DNA of 64,000 nt from assembly GCA_031553045.1 (NCBI GenBank), contig JAVBLZ010000002.1:1-64000 (forward strand). Direction: 5' to 3'. Numbering within the stretch: position 1 is the first letter of the stretch; each line of letters opens with the position of its first letter. The stretch is from CALXQW01 sp031553045. GTDB taxonomy: Bacteria > Verrucomicrobiota > Verrucomicrobiia > Opitutales > Intestinicryptomonadaceae. Made by a program: the position numbers and the translations under genes. Under the pieces are notes generated by a model, which was not told where the DNA came from, did not search any database, and saw only the letters and a list, made by a program, of their open reading frames with translations. Below, one piece after another: positions 8,504 through 17,807 of the stretch.

Positions 8504-9058
8504 ATGAAAATTCAAATTAAATATATACTTTTAGCAACTCTTAGCATGCTGGTTTTCGGCTGCGCATCTTCGGATGCGGTCTATGTTGAATCCGGCGGGA
8601 GCAGAAGTGTGGTTACCACAAACAAAATAAATATCGCCGATTGGAATAATGCGGCTGCCGCACTGGTGAATGATATGCTTTCTTCAGGATGCCTTGAGAA
8701 ATTTAAGCAGCCCGTAAAGATGCAGGTCAGCAGGGTGATAAACCGCACAAGCCAAACCATAGATACTGATATGCTCACAAAACAAATCAGCATTGCCTTG
8801 AATAATTCCGGAAAAGTTCAGACCATGTCTGACGACCCGACATCCAAAGAGCTTGCGGAGTATGAGGCATTCATGGCAAATTCAAAAGTGCCCGCACCAA
8901 AAATCACTATGACGGGTAAAATCATTGAAGATAGAGACGACAACAGCTCCGTAAAAGAAGTAACCTACGTATTTATGCTTGAAATAAATAGCGGCGGAAA
9001 CGCAATATGGCAGGGTCAAAAGCAGATAAGCAAACAGTCCGATAAAGGCTGGTTTTAA
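8504..9058 (+). CDS. lpoB: Penicillin-binding protein activator LpoB
   Basis: 184 residues. Lipoprotein signal with lipobox LVFGCAS. The mature protein has the LpoB layout: VVTTNKINIADWNNAAAALV, then KMQVSRVINRTSQTIDTDML, KQISIALNNSGKVQT, a linker with PKITMTGKIIEDRD, and a terminal beta strand NAIWQGQKQISKQS. In enterobacteria LpoB is an outer-membrane lipoprotein that reaches through peptidoglycan to activate PBP1b. It lies three bases after the YcfL-like gene, the same order as in E. coli. Confidence 0.85.
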   Translation: MKIQIKYILLATLSMLVFGCASSDAVYVESGGSRSVVTTNKINIADWNNAAAALVNDMLSSGCLEKFKQPVKMQVSRVINRTSQTIDTDMLTKQISIALNNSGKVQTMSDDPTSKELAEYEAFMANSKVPAPKITMTGKIIEDRDDNSSVKEVTYVFMLEINSGGNAIWQGQKQISKQSDKGWF

Positions 9059-9086
9059 TCTATATTACATATAGTAAGGAAAATTT

Positions 9087-9296
9087 ATGATACGAATTTT
9101 AACGGCAATTATTGTGGGGATGGCACTTAGCGCATGCTCGGGAGTGTATTGGGATAGCGTTGGAGATGCCTTCACTCCAGGCGTAAGCCCAGAAACCAAA
9201 GAGCGCACTTGGGACGAAAACGGAAAACCCAAAGAAAAAACCGTCCAGAACGACCCCGCCTACCTCTACGACTCTCAGGTGGAAAAGCAAAAGTAA
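9087..9296 (+). CDS. Small lipoprotein
   Basis: 69 residues. A short signal peptide ends in the lipobox MALSACS. The mature 50 residues are polar and contain WDSVGDAFTPGVSPETKERTW, with little secondary structure apparent. An AAGGA ribosome site lies about 8 bases upstream. Last gene before a clear terminator, so it ends the 4441-9296 operon. Family not recognised. Confidence 0.65.
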   Translation: MIRILTAIIVGMALSACSGVYWDSVGDAFTPGVSPETKERTWDENGKPKEKTVQNDPAYLYDSQVEKQK

Positions 9297-9346
9297 AACA
9301 ACTTTACATCCATCCCCTCTCCACAAAAAGAACAAAGGGACAAAAC

Positions 9347-9380
9347 AAAAACCTCAGGCAGTTAAAGTCTGGGGTTTTTT
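9347..9380 (+). terminator. Rho-independent terminator after the LpoB operon
   Basis: AAAACCTCAG pairs with CTGGGGTTTT (one T-G wobble) around an 11-base loop, ending in six T. It closes the lipoprotein operon 50 bases after the last stop. Confidence 0.8.
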
Positions 9381-9467
9381 GTAGGTTTTCCAACTTCCAC
9401 AAAGTAATTGACATAAAAAATATTTTGTGTTGCACTTTTGATATGGTAATAATTTGCCGTCGCCTGC

Positions 9468-10007
9468 GTGAAATATTTTTGCATAATATTTTTTTTCTTG
9501 TTTAATGTTGCGCTGTGCGCAGCACCTTCGGGCGATATTGCCCTAGAGCTTTCCAAAATGTCGGGTTTTTCCACAACTTATTGGGCGGAAAATGGAGAGC
9601 CTGTGGCGTACATATATATTGAATCTGTCTCTTTGGAAACGCCGAAAAAAATCATGAATTTTGAGTTTGCCGCATACAGAGTGTTTGCCATAAAAGGCGC
9701 AAAAATAGAGCTTAATACGGATAATTTTTCCGAAGCGCAAAGAGAATCTTTACGCAACTCAAAACCCTTCAAATTTCCGGTTATTATAAGGGGCTTACGG
9801 CTTGATATCGCAGGCAAGGCATTAAACGCCTCTATTATGGCGGACTCTGCAACTTTCCAAAATTCCGATAAAACCTTGCGCCTAAAAAATGTCAAAGTTT
9901 TGCAAGAGGGCGCTGCGGAATGCGCTTATGAATCTCTAAATATTTTTATAGACGAAGTGAGTAAAAAATTGGTCTTAAACTTCCCCAACAAAAAATTAGA
10001 ATTATAA
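9468..10007 (+). CDS. Secreted protein of unknown function
   Basis: 179 residues from a GTG start. The first 18 residues form a signal peptide (KYFCIIFFFLFNVALCA). The rest alternates hydrophobic and polar residues as in beta-sheet proteins, with repeated FxFPVIIRGLRLDI and ADSATFQNSDKTLRLKNVK patterns that vaguely recall LptA/LptC-like beta-jellyroll modules. That likeness is weak. No good Shine-Dalgarno precedes the GTG, so the start is uncertain. It ends 7 bases before the giant Ig-domain gene and is probably co-transcribed with it. Confidence 0.6.
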   Translation: MKYFCIIFFFLFNVALCAAPSGDIALELSKMSGFSTTYWAENGEPVAYIYIESVSLETPKKIMNFEFAAYRVFAIKGAKIELNTDNFSEAQRESLRNSKPFKFPVIIRGLRLDIAGKALNASIMADSATFQNSDKTLRLKNVKVLQEGAAECAYESLNIFIDEVSKKLVLNFPNKKLEL

Positions 10008-10014
10008 AACGGAT

Positions 10015-13000
10015 ATGAAAAAATTACTTATGAAACTTTTGGCGACGGTTGCTCTTACCAGCGCATATTGTTTGTCTTATGCTCTGCCTGCGTCCAATTA
10101 TGAATTGGGGCATGATAGGCTTTCAGCACATGATGTGGTCGGTGCAAAGTCATATTTTAAAAGCGCACTTGCCGAAAAACCATCCGGCATACGGGAAAAT
10201 TTTATGTACGGGATGGTGCGTACCGTAGCGCTTCTTCAAGATGCGGCATTTTTGCAAATGCTCACAGATGCCGGTATAGACGTGATTAACCCAAATGTTT
10301 ATAATCCCGAATTTGGCATTAAAGAATCCGCAAAGACAAAAGATTGGAATACTCTCACGGGCAAGGCGCATCTTAAAAACGTAATCTTGCCTGAACTGCT
10401 AGAGGCGCTCAAGAATATGGATAAATTTACGGACCAGAGTTTACTTATCAAAATTGGCTCTGATGAGTTGACCTTTTTGGGCGTTAGGGTGGGGGATTAT
10501 AATGCCATAGAGGCGGATTATGTTGACGCACTTTTGTTAAAAACCTTTTTGAACGCCGCAATATCGGCAATTTATGCAACAGACGCATATAACGCAGACG
10601 CATATACATATTTTTTGTATCTTGTAAATTCTTCAGCCAGCAAATCAAACGTAAATATGCAACAGTCTTTGGCTGCAATTCCCAATTTTGGCAAGCGCAC
10701 AACCGATACCGCAGGGCTTTTAAAATCTAAAACCTATTTGACCACCGCTATAGACACATATAATTTGGCTTCCGGTAAAGTACGTTCAAGGGCAAGTTCA
10801 ACGCCTTTGTTTAATCTGAAAACGTCTGCTTATGAAGCTGAGGCAGATTTCAAGGCAAGGCTTGCCGAGGTTAAAAAATCCATCACCACCCCGACAAATA
10901 TAAATATAAGCGATGACGAGGTCGTAAATTTAAACCTATCAAACTTTTTTGCGGGCAAGGTCAATTTTAGAACTTTAGAGCCTTATGTTTCAGGCAGTAA
11001 AATCATATCCGGAACTTTTCCTGATTATACTTTTGCGGGTACTCTGCCAAAATCCAACAAGGCTTGGCTTGAAGGTAAAATTCCAGACAAAATTCTTCAG
11101 CAGCGCCCAAGTAATGCTTTTGCATATTCAACGCCATTATCTGATGTAAAAAATATTTCAGCTTTCTCTATAACGCCGGACTTTAAAAAAATAATTTACG
11201 CCGCAAGCGATGAGAACGGTTTGAGCAACGTTTATGTCAGAGACACTGCAACCCACAAAACTACAAAAGTAAGTACAGATTCCGACGGCAATGCCATAGC
11301 AAGAGGCGCAAAGTTGTGTAGCAAAGGTTCATTTCTTAGCGACGACGGCCGCTATGCCATATTTACATCAAAAGATTCTGCGCTTTCTGGAACTACGCCA
11401 ATAAACATTCAGATACCAAGCAATACGGAAATACCGGAAATGGAATACGTGGAGTTTGATTTTGATATTCCAAGTGGCAATTATGACGACTTATATTCCA
11501 TTAACGTATCTTTGGATGTATCCATTGAGTCATCTAACCATTGCGATGGGAATGTATCGATAGAGATTTATGATGCTCAAGATAATCCGATTGCGTATGG
11601 GGACGTTTGGATTTATGGTAAAACTGACAGAATCGTTTCTAAAATAAGAGTTGACCCTTTCTTGTTCAAGTCGGGTCAATACCGTATGCGCATTTATGGC
11701 AATATTTACACCTATGGTGATGAGGTATCTCCCAAACTATACATTAAAAACATAAAGATTGAAGACAACATGCCGCAATCTCTCTACATTAAAGACACGG
11801 TATCGGGTGAGCTGTCTTTAATTAAATATAATTTTAAAGTAGAAGATTATTGGTATTACGAAGGCGATACGTCTGTTTGTATAAGCCCCAATGGTGAAAA
11901 TGTTGCTTATTATGACAATGAATATTTAGGAAACTATCTTTATAATGTTTCATCTCAGACCTGCTCGCAACTTCTCACGTCTTTTGGAAATGAGATTTCA
12001 TTTTCAGGCAATTCCAAATATCTTCTTACGCATCAATATGGGGCTTCAGCGATAATCGATATTGACACATCGGAAATGGTAACAGTGCCCTTAGGCAGCA
12101 TTGTAGATATGGATTATTCTGGAACAAAATTATTGTATGCCGGTTATCAAGGCTTTTTCGTATATGACACTGTTACCGCAAGCGAACATCATTTGGATGT
12201 AGAAAATAGCCGTTATTTTCCGGCAAAACCAAAGTTGTCTGCCGATGGTAAAAAGGTTTTCTTTGTTGATGAGAAAGAATATTTTTACGACTGGGGATAT
12301 AGCGCCCTAGAACCCTCATCTTATGCGGTGTATGACCTTGATACGGATTTGATAACCAGGTATGCGCAATTTCCTAATTCTTACGAAGTCTATAATACCG
12401 GCAGTGTTTTCGTAAAAAATACTTCAGATGCCTTTGCAGTTCTAAATAGAATCAGCAATATTATCGAAGGTGCACCGGATACCGAAACAATTTGTTTGGT
12501 GTCCACAAAAAAGGCGAATTTGGTTTATGCCGAAAAACCCTATATGCTTGAGCTTGCGCCTAACTCCAGCACGGCAACTGTCAAATTTAAAAGCGATACT
12601 TCTATTGCGAATAGGCCCATGACTTTGATAGCCAGCGTTGTTTCCGACGCAGGTAAAACCACATTCAAAGACTTTGTCTATAACGGCACTTCCGCAACGG
12701 TTACAATAAATTTGCCATATTGTGAGGAGACTCGTCCTTCAGGCGTGCTTTATTCTTTTGATTTGATAGATAATAACCTGAAAACATCCGCTTTGATGTC
12801 GCAGAGTGTGGCGGCAGCGGGTGTGGCGGTTTCTGAAAAATCGTCTATAACAATAAGCGCCGATATTTCCGATTGTTCGCTTTATGAAGGGGTTACAACC
12901 CCCATGAAAATTACGGTAATATCGACTGCGGGCATTATAAAATACCTATGGGAAGTCAGTAAGAATGGCGGCGTCTCTTGGACGGCGGCAGGCTCCACTA

Positions 13001-15918
13001 CGGATACTTTGAAAATCACACCCACGGCCTTGATGAACGGCTACAAGTATAGATGCGTACTTTCAAATTCGAGGGAAAAGCTAAATTCATCAATAGCAAC
13101 ATTAGAGGTAAAGCCTAAAGCAAGAATTGCGGTTCAACCCAAAGCGCCGGCGCAACTTTATGACGGCAAAAATGGCGTGCTTAGCGTTGGTGCTACAGGT
13201 GCAGACCTTGAGTATCAGTGGGAGTTTTATGATTCAGCTTCACGCAAATGGATTGAAATTGATGGCGCAAAGTCTGATTCATATATTCTAAACAATCTTG
13301 AGGCTTCATATAACGGCAGAAAATATCGTTGTACGGTCTCTAATGGCGGCGGCTCTGTAATATCCTCCACGGCAACTCTGGTTGTCAATAAGACCGTTAC
13401 GCTTACAAAAGAACCCGTGAGCCTTGTTAAAGAAACGGGGGAAACTGCCGTGTTCACGGTAACCGCAAGCGGTACTGCACCCATAACTTATCAGTGGTAT
13501 ATTTCTGGCGATGAATCTTCCGAAGGCGATCCGTTGCCCAAAATGACGAGCTCAACTTTGACGCTCTCCAAGTTGGCAAAATCTTCCGACAATAATTACT
13601 ACTATTGCGTTGTTAAAAATGGCGGCGGCACGGTAACATCAAAGAGGGCGTTGCTTAACGTATTGCAAAAGACGGAGGTAAGCGCTCCGCAAACATCGGT
13701 TTTGCTCTTTAAGGACGGCAAAAATTTATTGAGCGTAAAGGCTAAGGCGGAAAGTTTTGTCAAATACCAGTGGCAATATTACAACCCAAAAACCAGACAG
13801 TGGCTCGATGCCACGGATGACGATGCTCAAGGCATATTGCCGTCTTTAACAGAGGTTGAAATATTTTATGAAATATCTGCGGCAACTTTTGTGGCAGGTA
13901 CGCAATATAGATGCGTTGTAGAAAGCGGCGCTGTTGTTGGGGCAAAAAAGCTTACTTCCGCAGTAATTCGGGTAACTCTTTGTGATAGAACCAAGGTTGA
14001 CTTCACTCCAAGCACTCATCGCCCAGAAGCCTTTTTATCTTCAGAATATTCCGGCTTGAGCAATGCAAATTATCAGGCGGTTTTGGCTGTTACCGCAAAG
14101 GGTACGTCCATAAGTTATGAATGGCAAAGCAGCTCCGACGGGGGCGAAACTTGGGTGAAGCTTACAAACGGCACAGGGTTTAACAGCGCAAAATATACAA
14201 CGCCAATCTTAAATACCCTATCGATGTTCAATGTTAGTTATCGTTGTGCGGTCAAAAACACCGCCGGGGTTGAACATTCAGGCGTTGTAAAGCTGAAAAA
14301 ACTTCAAGCGGCAAAGGTGGCGGTAAACCCTGTAAATGCCAAAGTTTCAAATCTTGACGTTGCAAACTTTACAATTTCAGCGACAGAAGAAAGTGGGGAC
14401 GCCTCAAAGCTTACCTATCTTTGGCAGGTATCAACGGATAATGGCGCAACTTGGAAATCTGCCGGCGGCACAAAGCAAACCCTCTCAATTTCGAGGCCTG
14501 CGGTAACTTTAAGCGGCAATTTGTACAGATGTTTGGTTTCAAACGCCGCCAATATCAATAGTACGGTCAATAAAAATCTCGGTCGCAATCCTGACGCAAG
14601 TGCGTTTGCAAAGCTTGAAGTTATGGCGGCGGCAAAAATAACAACCCAACCCAAAGCGGTTGTAAGTTATGACGGCGGCAAGGCAAACTTTAAGGTGATA
14701 GCAAGCGGTTATCAGCTAAATTATGCTTGGCAATATTCCACGAATAAAGGCGCTTCTTGGACAGATTTTATCGGAGAATATGGCCCTGAATTGATATTGG
14801 AAAATATAAGCCTGCCAACTGGCACTATGGTCCGTTGCCTTACATGGAGCTCTGAAGTGCAAAGCAAAAGTACGGCAACATATAGCAGTAACGTAACCCT
14901 GACGGTACAGCAAAAACTGGCAGTGCTCAGCTTTGAGGCAACACAAGCCAAAACAATAATGCCTTGCGACGGACTTATTGTGGTTTATGCGGACAAAAGC
15001 TATCCTATTGACTTCAAGGTTGCGGTAAAAGGTTATTCGCCCAAATATCAATGGTATAACGAGTTTGGTTTAATACGCGGCGCAACATCTGCAACATACA
15101 GAGTCTCCAACCCCTCATTGTTGGGAGAGTTTCTGTATTGCAAGGTTGAGAATACTTTGGGCGATGTCGTCGAAACAGAACCTGTATATATAGACCTTAT
15201 AGACTGTCCTGCTCCGACGAGTTTGGCTGGCGGCAAGATGAAGGTTACTGTTACTCAAGCTTATCCTTATGTTATGCTTTCGCCAGTTTTAATAGCGGGC
15301 ATAGACGCCACAAATTGCAAGGCGGTTGACCTGTATGAGCCCTATTATTTTATGGATAATACTTCATACAATTATAGCCGTACAAGCCCAACTACCGCCA
15401 ATATCACTCTTAGAATGAGAAGTATGGAAAACGGGAAAAGTTTAACTTATACGGGCGTGCTCGTTTTTGAAGATTCTGAATCGGCAACGTTCACAGGTAA
15501 TTTAAGCGGGCTTACTACCTCTAAAATTTCTGTGATTGCGGATGTGGAGTATCAGAATGAAGATTTTGCGCCCAATGATATTGTGAATAAAGAGATGAAT
15601 TATAACACCTATTACAGCCCTAATGTAAATACTATGATAAGTGCGATAAAAATAGTAACTAAAAGTAAAACAAATTGTACTGTTACTTGTTTACTTGCCG
15701 ACGGAAGCAACTTTACTGTTTCTGGCACTTACAGTTATTCAAAAAAAGGCGGCAATGTTGCAAGAATGACTTTGGCATTCACCTATGGGGGCATAAAGTT
15801 TAATTATTCAGATGTAACCTGTTGTTTTGATTCTCCCTTGACTGGCATGCTTAGGGCATACGGTACGCCAACTCAGGCAAGCAGGGGTATTGGTGATTTC
15901 ACCATAGATACCCCTTAA
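10015..15918 (+). CDS. Giant secreted protein with TolB-like propeller and Ig-like repeats
   Basis: 1967 residues with a signal peptide (to about ALPAS, residue 26). Residues 27 to about 220 are helical and TPR-like. Residues about 370-850 contain propeller-like blades (SAFSITPDFKKIIYAASDE, GSFLSDDGRYAIFTS, SADGKKVFFVD), interrupted near 460-590 by a beta-sandwich-like insert. About 940-1733 hold roughly eight Ig-like domains with the repeating core YxWxxS...G..W and YxCxVxN. The last 230 residues form a distinct beta-rich domain beginning SLAGGKMKVTVTQ. It is probably a cell-surface or extracellular adhesive protein. No catalytic motif and no recognised anchor or sorting signal was seen. Confidence 0.8.
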   Translation: MKKLLMKLLATVALTSAYCLSYALPASNYELGHDRLSAHDVVGAKSYFKSALAEKPSGIRENFMYGMVRTVALLQDAAFLQMLTDAGIDVINPNVYNPEFGIKESAKTKDWNTLTGKAHLKNVILPELLEALKNMDKFTDQSLLIKIGSDELTFLGVRVGDYNAIEADYVDALLLKTFLNAAISAIYATDAYNADAYTYFLYLVNSSASKSNVNMQQSLAAIPNFGKRTTDTAGLLKSKTYLTTAIDTYNLASGKVRSRASSTPLFNLKTSAYEAEADFKARLAEVKKSITTPTNINISDDEVVNLNLSNFFAGKVNFRTLEPYVSGSKIISGTFPDYTFAGTLPKSNKAWLEGKIPDKILQQRPSNAFAYSTPLSDVKNISAFSITPDFKKIIYAASDENGLSNVYVRDTATHKTTKVSTDSDGNAIARGAKLCSKGSFLSDDGRYAIFTSKDSALSGTTPINIQIPSNTEIPEMEYVEFDFDIPSGNYDDLYSINVSLDVSIESSNHCDGNVSIEIYDAQDNPIAYGDVWIYGKTDRIVSKIRVDPFLFKSGQYRMRIYGNIYTYGDEVSPKLYIKNIKIEDNMPQSLYIKDTVSGELSLIKYNFKVEDYWYYEGDTSVCISPNGENVAYYDNEYLGNYLYNVSSQTCSQLLTSFGNEISFSGNSKYLLTHQYGASAIIDIDTSEMVTVPLGSIVDMDYSGTKLLYAGYQGFFVYDTVTASEHHLDVENSRYFPAKPKLSADGKKVFFVDEKEYFYDWGYSALEPSSYAVYDLDTDLITRYAQFPNSYEVYNTGSVFVKNTSDAFAVLNRISNIIEGAPDTETICLVSTKKANLVYAEKPYMLELAPNSSTATVKFKSDTSIANRPMTLIASVVSDAGKTTFKDFVYNGTSATVTINLPYCEETRPSGVLYSFDLIDNNLKTSALMSQSVAAAGVAVSEKSSITISADISDCSLYEGVTTPMKITVISTAGIIKYLWEVSKNGGVSWTAAGSTTDTLKITPTALMNGYKYRCVLSNSREKLNSSIATLEVKPKARIAVQPKAPAQLYDGKNGVLSVGATGADLEYQWEFYDSASRKWIEIDGAKSDSYILNNLEASYNGRKYRCTVSNGGGSVISSTATLVVNKTVTLTKEPVSLVKETGETAVFTVTASGTAPITYQWYISGDESSEGDPLPKMTSSTLTLSKLAKSSDNNYYYCVVKNGGGTVTSKRALLNVLQKTEVSAPQTSVLLFKDGKNLLSVKAKAESFVKYQWQYYNPKTRQWLDATDDDAQGILPSLTEVEIFYEISAATFVAGTQYRCVVESGAVVGAKKLTSAVIRVTLCDRTKVDFTPSTHRPEAFLSSEYSGLSNANYQAVLAVTAKGTSISYEWQSSSDGGETWVKLTNGTGFNSAKYTTPILNTLSMFNVSYRCAVKNTAGVEHSGVVKLKKLQAAKVAVNPVNAKVSNLDVANFTISATEESGDASKLTYLWQVSTDNGATWKSAGGTKQTLSISRPAVTLSGNLYRCLVSNAANINSTVNKNLGRNPDASAFAKLEVMAAAKITTQPKAVVSYDGGKANFKVIASGYQLNYAWQYSTNKGASWTDFIGEYGPELILENISLPTGTMVRCLTWSSEVQSKSTATYSSNVTLTVQQKLAVLSFEATQAKTIMPCDGLIVVYADKSYPIDFKVAVKGYSPKYQWYNEFGLIRGATSATYRVSNPSLLGEFLYCKVENTLGDVVETEPVYIDLIDCPAPTSLAGGKMKVTVTQAYPYVMLSPVLIAGIDATNCKAVDLYEPYYFMDNTSYNYSRTSPTTANITLRMRSMENGKSLTYTGVLVFEDSESATFTGNLSGLTTSKISVIADVEYQNEDFAPNDIVNKEMNYNTYYSPNVNTMISAIKIVTKSKTNCTVTCLLADGSNFTVSGTYSYSKKGGNVARMTLAFTYGGIKFNYSDVTCCFDSPLTGMLRAYGTPTQASRGIGDFTIDTP

Positions 15919-15972
15919 GTATATGTAAAAAATTGGATTTCCGATATTCCCTAACGGTATGTCGGGAAAACG

Positions 15973-16006
15973 GGCATATGTATTAAAGAATATATATGCC
16001 TTTTTT
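15973..16006 (+). terminator. Rho-independent terminator after the Ig-domain gene
   Basis: GGCATAT (15973-15979) pairs with ATATGCC (15994-16000), and six T follow. It separates the 1967-residue protein gene from the ribosomal cluster. Confidence 0.8.
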
Positions 16007-16072
16007 ATGAAAAAAACAAGAGAGGCTGAATGGAGTGGTTTTGTTTCTGAAAAATATTTTAAAAAAAATATG

Positions 16073-16217
16073 TTGACACTTGCAGCACTTCAGACACTAT
16101 CTGGTGCTTTTCTTAAATAATAGAAGAAATATCAACAAACATTATTAACGACTAACGCAGGACATAGAAGACCGCAATCCCTTATAAGATGAGGGTTTTC
16201 ACCTGCCTCTTAGCAAT
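16073..16217 (+). promoter_or_regulatory. Promoter and structured leader of the ribosomal protein cluster
   Basis: A perfect TTGACA lies at 16073-16078. The best -10 (TATCTG, 16098-16103) has a long 19-base spacer, so the exact promoter is uncertain. About 110 bases of leader follow. In it GCAGG (16157-16161) can pair with CCTGC (16202-16206), enclosing AATCCCT/AGGGTTT (16176-16182 with 16192-16198, one mismatch). The rplC start follows 11 bases later without a clear Shine-Dalgarno. Ribosomal operon leaders often bind one of their own products, so this is a candidate autoregulatory site. The rest of the 15919-16217 gap shows no gene. Confidence 0.45.
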
Positions 16218-16853
16218 ATGAGCCTAGTACTAATTGGAAAAAAATTGGGTATGACCCAAGTTTTCAACGGGGAGAATTCACTCGTTGCAGTAACTGTTGT
16301 AGAAGCAGGACCCTGCCCCGTTACACAAGTAAAAACTGCTCAGAGCAAAGACGGTTATGATGCCGTCCAAATCGGTTATGGTGCGCAAAAAGAAGAGCGC
16401 ATTTCCAAGGCCGAGCTCGGGCACCTAAAAAAAGCAGGAGTTGCTCCTCTTACAGAACTCGTTGAGTTCCGCACTGACAAAGTTGCAGACTACAAAATTG
16501 GCGATGTTTTAACTGTAGAGAAGTTTGCTGAAGGTCAAAAAATTGACATCATCGGCACTACAAAGGGCAAAGGCTTCCAGGGCGTAATGCGCCGTTGGAA
16601 CTTCCAAGGACAACCCCAAACACACGGTCATATGATGCACCGCAGACCAGGTTCTGTTGGTATGCGTCAGACACCGGGGCACGTTTACAAGGGCAGAAAA
16701 ATGCCGGGCCACATGGGTCAGGTTCGTCGCACAACTCAGAATCTTGAAATCGTCAAGATTATTGCAGACAAAAATCTTTTGCTTATCAAGGGCAGTTTGC
16801 CCGGTGCTAAGGGCGATATGGTTTTCGTCCGCACTGCAAAGAAAACAAAATAA
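16218..16853 (+). CDS. rplC: 50S ribosomal protein L3
   Basis: 211 residues, normal length. N-terminus LIGKKLGMTQVF and the central loop GTTKGKGFQGVMRRWNF that reaches toward the peptidyl transferase centre are both typical of L3. First gene of the cluster here: rpsJ, which usually precedes it in the S10 operon, is absent and is replaced by a terminator and leader. Confidence 0.97.
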   Translation: MSLVLIGKKLGMTQVFNGENSLVAVTVVEAGPCPVTQVKTAQSKDGYDAVQIGYGAQKEERISKAELGHLKKAGVAPLTELVEFRTDKVADYKIGDVLTVEKFAEGQKIDIIGTTKGKGFQGVMRRWNFQGQPQTHGHMMHRRPGSVGMRQTPGHVYKGRKMPGHMGQVRRTTQNLEIVKIIADKNLLLIKGSLPGAKGDMVFVRTAKKTK

Positions 16854-16868
16854 TAGGGGGCTAGAACT

Positions 16869-17492
16869 ATGAAATTGAAAGTCTATAAATCAGACGGCGC
16901 TAGCTTCGTTGAAAAGGATTTTGAAATTCCTTCTTTTGACGGCGACAAAGGCTTGTTCGCACTCAAAGAAACACTCGTTGCTTATCAGGCTAATGCAAGA
17001 CAGGGCAACGCTTCAACTCTTGACTATGGTCATGTAAGCGGCACAAACAAGAAACCTTTTAAACAAAAGGGCGGCGGTCGTTCACGTCATGGTACGTTCA
17101 AGAGCGTTATACATCGTGGTGGTGCAGTGGTCTTCGGTCCAAAACCGCATGACTGGTCTTTAAAGATTAACCGCAAGGCGCGTCTCTTGGCATTCAAGAG
17201 GGCTCTTTTTGACAAATGCGCTGAAGGCGGCTTGGTTCTAATTGAGAAGTTTGCTGTTAAGGCTGCAAAAACCAAGGAAATGTCTGCGGTTTTGTCCAAG
17301 ATGCAGCCAAAAGGTAAGGTTCTTATAGTTGATGACGTTTTTGCGGAAGACATTATTTTGTCTGGCCGTAATTTGGAACGCCTCTACTTCTGCGAAACCT
17401 CATCCTTGAACGCCATAGACTTGGTAAGGTTCTCAAACATAATCCTCGGCGAAAACGCAATGGCAACATTGCTTGCACGCTTGGCTAAATAA
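16869..17492 (+). CDS. rplD: 50S ribosomal protein L4
   Basis: 207 residues. The extended loop that lines the exit tunnel is visible as KQKGGGRSRHGTFKS near residues 62-78. In enterobacteria L4 also represses its own operon, which makes the leader upstream of rplC of interest. A GGGGG-rich ribosome site lies 15 bases after the rplC stop. Confidence 0.97.
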   Translation: MKLKVYKSDGASFVEKDFEIPSFDGDKGLFALKETLVAYQANARQGNASTLDYGHVSGTNKKPFKQKGGGRSRHGTFKSVIHRGGAVVFGPKPHDWSLKINRKARLLAFKRALFDKCAEGGLVLIEKFAVKAAKTKEMSAVLSKMQPKGKVLIVDDVFAEDIILSGRNLERLYFCETSSLNAIDLVRFSNIILGENAMATLLARLAK

Positions 17493-17506
17493 GAAAGACT
17501 AACACC

Positions 17507-17791
17507 ATGGCTAAGATTATTTTAAAATCATATCGTGTTACAGAAAAAGCTGCGGCTTTGCAGGGCAATTCAAATAAATACACTTTTGAAGTGGCTGCAG
17601 ACGCACGTGCAACTGAAATTAAAACAGAAGTTGAAAAAATCTTCAAAGTTAAAGTTGCCAAGATTAACACACTCAATGCTAAGGGCAAGGTTAAGACTTC
17701 TCGTATGAGCAAGGCTAAGCCTGGAATCAAGGGCAAAATGAAAAAGGCAATCGTTACGCTCAAAGCTGGCGAAGCTATCGAACTCGTATAA
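17507..17791 (+). CDS. rplW: 50S ribosomal protein L23
   Basis: 94 residues. The motif SNKYTFEVAADARATEIK, followed by VKVAKINTLNAKGK, is the L23 core. L23 sits at the tunnel exit and docks trigger factor and SRP. Standard position between rplD and rplB. Confidence 0.96.
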   Translation: MAKIILKSYRVTEKAAALQGNSNKYTFEVAADARATEIKTEVEKIFKVKVAKINTLNAKGKVKTSRMSKAKPGIKGKMKKAIVTLKAGEAIELV

Positions 17792-17807
17792 TTAGGAGAA
17801 ATTTAAA

